Assembly (NCBI GenBank): GCA_031002005.1
Contig: JARYHS010008074.1
Location: forward strand, 344,868,932-344,932,931
Direction: 5' to 3'
Length of the DNA: 64,000 nucleotides
From: Vandiemenella viatica
Lineage: Eukaryota > Arthropoda > Insecta > Orthoptera > Morabidae
The notes below the pieces were generated by a model. It ran no database searches and was not told the DNA's origin. It was given only the letters and a program-made list of their open reading frames with translations. Positions 43,818-53,489 of this stretch are shown here, in pieces. The translations under genes and the position numbers were made by a program. The first letter of the stretch is position 1. Each line of letters starts with the position of its first letter.

Positions 43818-46800
43818 GGTGGTAAAATCATGTATTAATATGTTCTTCATCATTTGTAGGTATGGGAGTGAAATGCTACTGAGCATACAAATAATTACAA
43901 TATGTACCAATGTTTTGGAATGTAAAACTTTATCATTACTCTTTGTTCGTTTCTGATTATATCAATAAAATGCTCAAACGGCTGCACTGATTTGTCTTAC
44001 ACTTCTTAAGTTCTAATAATCCACACCGAGTAGCTTTTGATATTAAATGCGAGCTCCGATGCGCTATAAAGAGAATTACGTGTGATCTTAATAACTGAAT
44101 TTTAATTTGCCAGGCATTCCACCTTTTCCCCCGAGTTTTGCCTAAGCTAATAATAATCTTACCGGGAAAAAGGTACCAGCAGCTTAAAATGGTCGAAGAA
44201 AGAGCTCTTCACATTAGGAAAGTAAAGCTTTTCCAGACCCGAAAAACAAATTAAGGATTCCTAACAATTACGGCCAAGACCGGTATTCCAACCGGTAACA
44301 CCTTCATCTTAGACACGCGCCTCAACCGCTGCCTTGGAGACTGAATGGATTAACTGAGCTCTTAGTGACTTTTGCTTATCTTGGAAGATGAAAGTAATGT
44401 ATTAAACATTTCATGTGTTAACTGGATCTAACATTAGTACGAGTGTTATACTTCAAACATCAAAACGATAAAATATCCTCCGAGAGTCGGGGGGTAATAT
44501 ATTAAGCTTATAAGTGACTAACGGTTTGTATTTTCCTTTTTCAACTAGATATAATTTAATCCTATCTGTGTGACCAATGTTGTTGCTTCTGTTATAATAA
44601 CTAAATATTGACCAAATTTGAGCTCGTCTGTTGCAATTACAACTCAGATATAAAGTATCAATCTGCAGCTACAATTATTTGAATAACTATTCCAATTCTT
44701 ATATTAGTGTATCAGATTTTATGGGTTGGAGTTTGAGGAAGATTACTTTTGGTTTTTTACTGACTGAATGAGTTGTTTGCAAGTGATTTAGAATAGCGCG
44801 TATCTTCAAGTGAAATATATGATATTTTCCCTCAGTCATTCTAGTTATTTCAAGGGTTCTGGACCCATCTGATCAACTACATTAGGAAAGGATGACATTT
44901 AAACTTATAATTCAATTATACCAAATATTCAAGTTAGGAATAGGTTAGGAAAAAATTAGCTTTCTTGGACATGTATTATATAAAAAATTTCTGGATAATT
45001 TTCGTCAAGAACAATATAACTTCGTTTTTATAACCCTTTAATAACCTCAATCTACAGTAAAATAGATTAAAACCGGTCTTTTGATTAAAAGTGAGTATAG
45101 AAATATTTTAACTAGTCAAGATGATACTGTAGACCGATAATGTAAAGTTAATGTATTCAGTTAGCTCATTTGAGTGAGTCATTCAACCAGCGTTACGCTT
45201 CTAAAGGAGTGAGGTCATCCCTGACGATCAATAACGAGGAGCATTTCACAGCCTGTTAATGGTGAACTATCTCTTCCAGAGAAGACCATAATCATGCGAA
45301 TAGTTTAAAAAGCTTGGAGCGTCGTCAGGATCTTTGGTTCAGAGGTGGAATACTGTTCCACAAGTGGCAGTCACATGCCTTCGGCAGCCTCCTCTGCCTG
45401 CTTTCTGTGACGTCATACCTGCGGTTGGGGGAGAGTGTCTACCGTGCCGTGACGCCTGCACGTGCGGCAGCCCGCAGCGCGTGCCTGTCTATATTTACGA
45501 GCGCGTGACCTGCCGTATAGCGGGCGCGTGATGTACGGAGGGAACACTCGACCGGCTGATTAATCGATTAGAACGCCAGAAATATCTTGAGCGCGATCCC
45601 CACTTGTTGCTACAGGAAGTCAGTTTCCTGGTGCACGAATTCCTCACGCATGTGTAGCAACAGGTTTTCACCAGCAGTGGAGCAACATTTATTTGAAAAC
45701 ACGTAAGTTCAGTTTGCTTCGTTATTAAGTCACACAACACATTTATTCATTACAATTCTCACTTTACTATCTAAACATTTTGTAAAATTCTTATACTTAG
45801 AAGTTGAGAGGTTAGAACACGAAAGTACAAGGAAAGTAATAAGACTAAATGCAACACGTCTCTCTACATGCTTTACTTCATGCAGTTTATCTTCATCATC
45901 TTTAACTTACATTTCCGTTGCGGTTCAGTTGAGATCGAGACTTATGTTAGTATGGAGGAAAGATACAAATGTTGAATGCAGAAAATATAGTTTCTCTTTG
46001 CTTGCAGGAAACCATCCTGCTGCTCGTGTTTGCAGCGTCTACCAAACAGATACAAAGATTTATTTCAACCAATACACTAGTTTCAAATAAATGTTGTATT
46101 ATTTCAATATATTTTTTAGTCCTAAGCGACTGTTGTAGAGTTAACTGAAATATATTCATTTAACACTCCCCCCCCCCCCTTTCCGTGGCCAGTCAGATTT
46201 TGTTACCACGGTTTACCGAGACCAAATCTCCCAAATAATTCAAGAGATGCGGTTAATGATTACTTGCAGTTTAAAACTCTCAAATTTAATTACAATGAAA
46301 TAGCCTCAGAACTACCGTAACCGAAAATGCGACATTGTTTCGGAGATACAACTGATTTATTTATAGTGTTTGAAAATGAATCTATAATGTGAAATTTAAG
46401 CTGGATAATAGGGACTCAAGGACTATATATTTCGGAGATTGATCTATGTTTTAAAAGTGACAGATTCTTTTAAATGCTACTACTCCAGTAATAATCATAC
46501 GATTTGTGCATAATGTCACAGATTACTGCCGTGATTAAATCTTAATAGGAATGTGTTCGGTAAGTATCGGGAAGGATAAAGGATTCTGCGAATTTGTGTG
46601 AACGTTTAGAGTGATGTAGTTTTTGAAATCAGGCATGATCTCAGTGCTTAACACGAAAAGTATGGTATGCTAGATTTAGTTAATGGAAACTTATTGCATT
46701 ATTTTAGATATACTTTAACACTAACCTCAATGAATTAATTAGCGTCTGTTTTTTTGTGGGTACCATTTTTTTCTGTAATATTCAATAAATTGAGCTTTTA

Positions 46801-47024
46801 CATCAGAAAACTCAAATTTCATACTCGATGTGATTTGTCAGTATGCTTAAAACGTAATTTTTATATTTTTTATGAGGTTATTATTTTCATATAACTAAAG
46901 ATAACTTAGTCCACAATCTGAAGATTGGTTGGATTCTCCCGAAGGAGGAGTACTAAGCCAACTTGTAAGAGATAGGTCGACCAACTACAGTTTAACGTCG
47001 AATCAGAACCACGGAACATCCTGG
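43818..47024. other. Unassigned; CpG-rich patch at 45.4-45.6 kb
   Basis: AT-rich sequence apart from a GC/CpG-rich patch at about 45370-45560 with short overlapping ORFs of no known type. A C11-like run lies near 46169-46180. Confidence 0.4.
44272..44345 (-). repeat. Possible tRNA-derived SINE head
   Basis: The reverse strand reads GCAGCGGTTGAGGCGCG...GGTTGGAATACC, similar to pol III A and B boxes. Acceptor and T stems do not pair well, so this is not a tRNA gene. Confidence 0.35.
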
Positions 47025-47029
47025 AGTAA

Positions 47030-47130
47030 TTAAAATGATCAAACACAACTCCTAAAACTTCCTGGCACCACTGGGATTTTAACCCGAGACCGGATGCCGA
47101 AATTTAGAATGCTATCGCCTTAACCACTTT
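47030..47130 (-). repeat. Possible tRNA-derived SINE head, second type
   Basis: The reverse strand reads GTGGTTAAGGCGATAGC...GGTCTCGGGTTAAAATCCC, an A/B-box-like layout. No cloverleaf with good stems. Confidence 0.45.
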
Positions 47131-47244
47131 TATTTCATTTTTTAAAAATTTTGTCACTATGTAATTTGCAACTATTTGAGCACTCATTGCATTCTAGATT
47201 CTTCATAGTATAGACGTCACAAGACAAACACGACACCTATTTTT

Positions 47245-47470
47245 TTTGCTTATAGCTTTACACCTCGTCAATTTAGAGGTTATTAGAGGCAGGGAAGGAC
47301 TGGAGGCAAGGAATTCAGCCATTGCCTTTTAAAGAAACCATCCCAGCATTCGTCTGGAGTGATCTGAGGAAACCATGGAAACCCAAATCTGGATGGCCAA
47401 ACGGGGATTCGAACCTACGTCTTACAGAATACGAGGGCAGAGCGTAACCGCTCACCTACCACGCTCGGTA
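47245..47470 (-). repeat. tRNA-derived SINE, copy 5, nearly full length
   Basis: Reversed it begins with a tRNA-like head (GTGAGCGGTTACGCTCTGCC, then GTAGGTTCGAATCC as B box). It continues CATCCAGATTTGGGTTTCC and a GATCACTCCAGACGAATGC block, and ends in GACGAGGTGTAAAGC and an A-rich tail. Confidence 0.85.
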
Positions 47471-47474
47471 AACA

Positions 47475-47585
47475 CTTAATTAAAACGACGCATTCCCGAA
47501 GCCGGACTCGAACCGCGATCCTTACTTCGCGAGGCTTACGCTGCCTCTGGGACCGGCGACCACTGAGCTAACCAGGCCACTGATA
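47475..47585 (-). repeat. tRNA-derived SINE head with consensus A and B boxes
   Basis: Reversed it has TAGCTCAGTGG (A box) and GGTTCGAGTCC (B box), both matching the pol III consensus. The acceptor stem cannot be formed and the T stem pairs for only three bases, so I read it as a SINE head or tRNA pseudogene and not a functional tRNA. It abuts SINE copy 5. Confidence 0.6.
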
Positions 47586-47589
47586 TTTT

Positions 47590-48765
47590 CATAACAATGG
47601 ATAGAAAGGTTGGTATATTGCTCTTAAACAGAATAAACAAAAGGAGATTACCTACGCTCATGCTGCTCAGATATCAAGAAGAGTTACGTTAAGATATACA
47701 GGTAGAAGTGAGAGGTTCGTAGAACAACACCAGTTCGTTTGATTATTTTGCGTTCAAACGGTACGTTGATGAATTCATTTTAGTCTTTCGTTACGCTGAA
47801 GTAATTTTCATCTGAAGGTAATTTAAGGATGGAGAGTGGCTTAAAAGAAAAGTAGATTTTTTTGTTGTTGATAATTTCCATTTGTCCACTCCAGACTCCT
47901 TTGGTGCCTAGACGCATAATGTGGAGGATGACCTTTGGTGTGTGTGACGAGAGGTTGTGGAGGAAGCCGTCGAGCACTCCCTTCTTCCAACCGAAACGTG
48001 GCGGTCGTTGATGCTATTTCTATGCTGTAGGATATTTTGGGTTCAAGGGCCAAACGGGCTGCATTCAAATATAAAGTTGTGAATACTATTACTGCTCATC
48101 CCCCGACTCGGTAACGGAACTATAAATAAGTTCTTTCCCGCTATCTGCCGGCCAACTAGCGCTCATTCATGACCTACGGCATCTCCTCGGGTGTCGCAAC
48201 CGGCGGCACAGCGCGGCGTTACGTAAGGCTCACGTCCTAAGGACAACCCCAGCCAAGCGTTTCAGATTCATTAACGTATGTTCCCAATTCCATCTGACGA
48301 AGAAGATAAAAGTATGATACAAAATAAAACAGTTCGGTTTTGTACAAATAAAATAATCTTGAAATAATGGGCTTAGCTATAGTCTCGAGGATGTCTGACA
48401 TATAACAAATTAATATTTCTTTTAGTATAACAATGCAGAGTGTGTGTTCCTCTAAAGTGTCAAACACTGTCATACGAGATGCGCAAACGCATTATTACTT
48501 TCGCAACAAACTATTTTCTATTGGCTCTCAAAAAGTTGTAATTTGAGATATGCAAAGCGCACTTTGTCTTCTTACAGTCTCGTGTTTTTACGGTCTACGT
48601 GCTTAACACATTTTTATTGTTTTTGCAAATTTTACCTTAATACTAACCATCATTTAATTTTAACTCCTTGAACGAACAATATTTTGTTCTCGATGTTAAA
48701 TATAATCTGTATAGCTTTAGAACAAAGACCAAATTAAGAACATCCTTCAAGTCTTTGAAATCCAA
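47590..48765. other. Unassigned; CpG-rich patch near 48.13-48.24 kb
   Basis: Short unrecognised minus ORFs (47780-48068) and a CpG-rich patch. Nothing else supported. Confidence 0.4.
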
Positions 48766-49012
48766 AACCAAGCGGGGGGGTTGTGTGAGCGGTAACGCTC
48801 TGGCACGCATTCGGGAGGACGCAGGTTCGATTTCTTGTTCTGCCATCCAGGTTTGGATTTCTCATGCTAGCACCAAATTCCCCAGATCACTCCAGGCGAA
48901 TGCAGGGATTGTTCCATTAAAAGGCCCTGGCTGGATTACTTCCCGTTCCTTGGCCTCCGTCATTTCCCCCCTCTAATGACCCCAACGTCGACGAGGTGTA
49001 AAGCCATAAAAA
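48766..49012 (+). repeat. tRNA-derived SINE, copy 6, full length
   Basis: The head TGTGAGCGGTAACGCTCTGG carries an A box and GCAGGTTCGATTTC a B box. Then come CCATCCAGGTTTGGATTTC, CAGATCACTCCAGGCGAATG, a GGATTACTTCCCGTTCC block, GACGAGGTGTAAAGCC and an A8 tail. This is the best reference copy in the window. Confidence 0.9.
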
Positions 49013-49658
49013 AAATAACCCAAAGTTTTGTTGGCGATTATACTAAAATATGAAAAAAATAAAGTGATCTTGTAAATGAAATATGTCTAATACAAGTTAA
49101 TAGTATCATATGTTTCAATATTTCAAAAGGTATGTATGATTTCTATTACTTTTAATAAAAATGTATTTTTGCGTGAGTAGTGTCTCCTTTAATAATTTTG
49201 ATTCATTTTATATCTGATGCTTCCTATACTATTACATTCTAGGTTTTTATCGGCGCACTTAAAGCATTGTTTTAAATGCATTAATTAATTATTTCACCAA
49301 TGCTTACTCTCACAATACAAAAACATGCACTGTGAGGAAGTTGAGTGCAAGGTAAAGATCTAATGGTTGTATTTTCCATGGCAATCACCCAAAATGTCAT
49401 TTCACATGATAACAGTAGAATGGGAAACATATCGCTTTCAGTTACAGTTGAAATATTGATTCATTTGTAGTCATATATTCACCTGCTTAAACCGAAATAC
49501 GTATAATGCAAATTCATCAGAGACCGCGATATCGACAAAATAGTGACAAATACGAGATACGTAATTGATCTTTGCACAAACTATTAACAATTGTTGCGGA
49601 AACGGTCATGTGTATGTGGCACTAACGATGAACGACAAATATTACAAGCTACTGTTAA
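49013..49658. other. Unassigned AT-rich sequence
   Basis: No gene or element end supported. Confidence 0.4.
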
Positions 49659-50054
49659 GGGAGCGTGCATAAACCACGTAGCTCCATTTTGGCCCCCTGT
49701 GAACCCCCCTTCCCCCCACGTAGCCCTACGTGGCTTTTGCCTCTAACCCCCCCCCCAACCCCCCCCCACCCCCACGTAGCACGTAGCTTTTTTCCCTTTT
49801 GATTCCAGAAGACATTTGTTGCCTTTTTCATGTCAGACCATTGTAAATTACATACGGAGATAATTGACTGAGGGAAATAAATATTCACATGCTGTTGTGT
49901 GTTCTGTACCTCATTTTAACTATGAGAAATGTTATGAAAGGAAAGCTACGTCGCCTGGCTCGCAACCCCCCCTCCCCCCACGTAGCTCAGCGTAGCCTTC
50001 CAGCCAATCTCCCCTCCCCCCTTGGACCAAGCCAGGTAGTTTGTGCACGCTCCC
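49659..50054. mobile_element. GC-rich MITE, copy C (396 bp)
   Basis: Begins GGGAGCGTGCATAAACCACG and, from the right, GGGAGCGTGCACAAACTACC. TAA lies on both sides (49656-49658 and 50055-50057). Long C runs occur near 49747-49770 and 49966-49980. The 77- and 81-codon ORFs overlapping it are by-products. Confidence 0.9.
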
Positions 50055-50389
50055 TAAGTTCATACTGTAATAATACACGTGATCAAAATGATACCACTTT
50101 TACTTTCTCCACGATAACTGAAGATTTCATGTGACTCTTCTGGACTGAAATGTAATTGTTTTACTGTAGAATAGAGCAAGCAACACCTTGAATGTCTGGT
50201 AGACAGCAGTACAAATACGATCAAAAAAGTATGGGTTATAGTAACTAAACGTTGTCGTTTGCTTAAAAGTGAGTACTGATAGAGTTTTCATTTGAATGTT
50301 TAGTTGTTTTAAGTATTCCCTATTGCCATTCTGTCTCTTAACTATGTTGTGTTACCGTCTCACTAGCCTCTTTAACCTTCTCACTTCCC

Positions 50390-51251
50390 TATTGTAGTAT
50401 GTAGGATCTGTAATTATCTTTATTTTTTTGCTTTGGAATAAACATTTCCTCGCCATTTTTTTATTATCTCCTTAAACTCTTCCCATTTTGCCTCCACTGT
50501 ACTTATGCAATCCTTCCATTTGCTGAACCTTTCCCTGAAATATCTCTTCAATTCTAAAGTCTGTGCCTTTTTGTAACTACACCTTTTTCGCCTTTTATTG
50601 TGACCATTGGTTTACTGAATCCCCTAATATTCATCAGTACCGCACCGTTATCAATTATTCCATCAGTTACTTGACACCCTAAAAGATTTTTATCAGGTTT
50701 TATTAGAAAGATATCCAACATGTTTGGTCCCCTCGTATTTTGCTCTACCACTTGTATAAAACCTCCTTCCCTTATTAAGGTATTTGAAAAACTCTGTTCC
50801 CTTGTGTTATCTTATCTCCCACCCATTTGACACCTGGTAAATTTAAATCCGCTCAAATAATACGCTCATCTTTTAACAGTGAATGTGAGTTTAGGTTATC
50901 TCTAAGAATCTCATCTTCATCATTCATTCTTCCACTAAGGTAAGCAGCCAATACCCTGATTTTTTCTTTTTTATCACCCCAAAAATCTACCGCTAATATC
51001 TCATGGTCATTATCTATGAACACTAGAGTACTATAGTAATCTTTGATAAACAGTATGATTACCCCTCCACCAGTTGATCCTCTGTCTCTGCGGTACATTC
51101 TGCAACTTTCAGGGTAAACCTCATTGTCAAGTACTCCTTCTTTTAACCAAGACTCTGCCCCTATAATCATTTGTGGTTCATGTATCTGTATTAAGTTTGC
51201 AAATTCTATCAGTTTGTTCATTATACTTCTACAGTTTACCAATAACACCAT
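50390..51251 (-). pseudogene. LINE ORF2 N-terminus: AP endonuclease
   Basis: The frame from 51251 shows LLVNCRSIMNKLIEFANLI, AESWLKEGV (catalytic Glu region), RRDRGSTGGGVIILFIKD and VLAAYLSG. After a break near 50850 come LNLPGVKWVGDK, then ANTRGPNMLDIFLI-like and DGIIDNGAVL segments (50554-50830). The last corresponds to the SDH box of the endonuclease, here DNG, so a catalytic residue appears altered. A Lys-rich linker follows to about 50390. Frameshifts and the missing RT make it inactive. Confidence 0.82.
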
Positions 51252-51425
51252 TATTTTTGGCTTTGTGGTATTTTCAGCATTAACCTATGTCTTTCCAGTT
51301 GTATCCAATTCCGTTATTATTTCAATAGCTTCAGCTGTTTCTTTAGCATTTGTATTTTTTCCTCATAGTGTATCTACAACCAGTATCCCTTTGATCACTT
51401 ATTTTTATCCCCTCACCTGCAGCCC

Positions 51426-52530
51426 CTAACCTATAAAAGGCACAGTCCTGACCCCATCATAACTGGAAGTGGGCTTCCTTACAGCTTTAGCTAACAACTC
51501 AGAAAGTACTACCTTCCCCCTTCTATTTAGATGTAGGCCATGCCTAGTAAAACCCCATCTCCCAGTGGTGTTTACAGGAACAATCCCCAAAACAGAACTA
51601 ATGCATCTTCCAAGTAGCATCTCTGTCTCCACATTTTCCCGCCTCACAGCGTGGTTCAACTGTGATCGATCATGGCGACTTAGATCCTGCATTAGTTCCA
51701 TCCTAGCATGCTGCGCCTCCTTCACCGCCTTCCTCAGGTCACTCTCTATACTATAACTCGCGTTTCTGTCAGTAGTTTTTCCCGCTCCTTCCACTATCAC
51801 TACCATATCGTCCTTTGTGAAATTTCTACAAAGTGAACCTACATCCACTATTACCTGACCCAATGTTGCACTGGGTTTGAAAAAGCTTGTGTTCTGATAG
51901 CTTGTGCCTAATTTATCCTGCAGAAGATGACCTATACCTCTCCCATGGCTGCTACCTAGCAGCAGAACCTTTTACTTCCTACTTTTTTTCTTCTACACCT
52001 ATATTCCTAGAGCCCTGCTGCACCTTACCTACTCCTACATTTACACGAGGCTCTCCCCCATCTGTCTCTGGTAACGGCTCAAACATATTTCTCCTCACAA
52101 TTATTAGAGTCTCTAACTTCTTCATTCTGTTAACCATATTTCCCCTACGACCTGTTACCAGTTCCCATCCATCCTTCTCACCCTTCTCACTAAACCTAAC
52201 ATTTCCACTTTCAGCGTCCAAAGGCAGACCCTCCATAGACACAGCCTCAACAGGCTAAGCGTCAACAGACTGAGCCCCCAAAGGCCCAGCCTCTACAGAC
52301 TGAGCGTCAAGGATCTTTATCCTTTCACGCAATTCTCTGATCGTTTCGCCCATCCCCCTGATCATTTCGTCCCGCTCTGAAATTTTCCTATCCTGCTCTG
52401 CATGTTACCCATACATAAAACAGAACCTCTTTCCCATTGCCCTATATTCCTAGTGAAACCACTCCTTACACCCGTTGCAATCCAATCCATTCAACACATG
52501 TCTGCGACAGGCGCCACACTTTCCAGGCAT
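51426..52530 (-). pseudogene. LINE ORF1: PHD-like finger and SGNH esterase
   Basis: The ATG at 52530-52528 starts a Cys-rich finger CGACRRHVLNGLDCNGC, a PHD-like pattern, soon followed by a stop at 52450. A charged linker region follows (51979-52242, EKDGWELVTGRRGN). The SGNH part has VLLLGSSHGRGIGHLL (block I, usually GDSHG; here Asp is Ser) near 51925-51975. It continues in 51426-51863 to TRHGLHLNRRGKVVLSELLAKAV, the final His block. PHD-plus-esterase ORF1 proteins are known from CR1/L2-group LINEs and are thought to bind RNA or membranes. Several stops and frameshifts are present. Confidence 0.78.
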
Positions 52531-52589
52531 GATTTTTCCCAGAACAATACCTACTGGTACGTTTCTAACGAACCTTAAGGATTAAATTA

Positions 52590-53270
52590 AGAAATTCAAT
52601 GTATCTTAAATCTAATTAATAGTCTAATAAAAGAAAAACAAATTAATATTCGCTTAACTGATTTTTTTGAAGTTTATACTTTTCAATCGCTTTGTTTTAA
52701 ACAATAACTAGGTGAAAACTACTTAAAAGCCAACAAAATAAAACTTCAAAATTAACCTGAAGATTGAATTTGACAGTTCGATACTATTTAGTGCTAATAT
52801 GGGAATAATAATTAATCATTTATTTATGAGAAAATATTTTTAAATATTAGATAATTGTTGTTTTAATGTATATGATAATAATTAAAGACCAATTTTTATT
52901 TTCAACAAAACAGACCAATGAATTTAACTTAAGCATGCAGATTTCTAAATATAGACTATAGATATATATATATATATAATTAGATTTAAGCTTTATAAGT
53001 GATATCTAGGTAACAAAAGTGCTTAAGAACCAATGAATAAAACTTACGATAATGAATTTCAAAATAAAGATGGAAGTTCGTTACGATTTAGTGATAATGT
53101 GGGTAAGTACTAATTTATTACTTACGAATGTTTTTTTTTTTTTTTAAATGCTTGAAAGTTTTTAATTTTGATGTATTAGAAATCAATTAAACACAATTAT
53201 ATTTCAGGCAGAACAGATTAATTAGTTTAACGTAAGTTTTTGTTTTCGTAAACCTGATTGTGATATCGAT
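52590..53270 (-). repeat. Tandem ~270-300 bp repeats upstream of the LINE 5' end
   Basis: Two diverged full units and a partial one, head to tail. The anchor ACAGAYYAATKARTTTAACKTAAG-like word recurs near 52640 (degenerate), 52910 and 53211. A second anchor TACKATTTAGTGMTAATRTGGG recurs near 52785 and 53085. They lie directly before ORF1 of the minus-strand LINE, the place where tandem promoter monomers occur in some LINEs. A (TA)n run is at about 52962-52978. Confidence 0.65.
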
Positions 53271-53489
53271 AGTGGATGTTAGAATAGTCTCGTAAATCAC
53301 GTAATTCATATCATTCAATCCATTCATTCTGTTCTATGTGTAGTAATGTATTTAGTTTAAATATACCTTTTATCTTTTGCGTGTCGTACGCGCATCCAAA
53401 AGCGTTTTCAAGCTGAAAGACTACTGTAGTATCTTTAATACTACGCACGTTCCTATCAAATCTCTTTGAATTAATTAATCTTTGGGAGA

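Larger units (their letters stand above)
50270..52545 (-). mobile_element. CR1-like LINE, 5' half
   Basis: Reading leftward it has ORF1, then the endonuclease of ORF2, and it stops near 50270-50390 before the RT. Keeping the 5' end and losing the 3' end is unusual for a LINE copy and points to a later deletion or rearrangement. It may be the same family as the RT-bearing copies at 18.6-20.9 kb, but the two do not overlap, so this is unproven. The 5' end faces the RTE-type LINE at 53.5 kb. Confidence 0.8.

Noticed and set aside
47475..47585. Functional tRNA gene on the minus strand
   Set aside because: A and B boxes are excellent, but the acceptor stem does not form and the T stem pairs for only three bases; it also abuts a SINE.
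49655..50134. Short ORFs overlapping the MITE copy
   Set aside because: They arise from the C- and G-rich ends of a repeat present three times.
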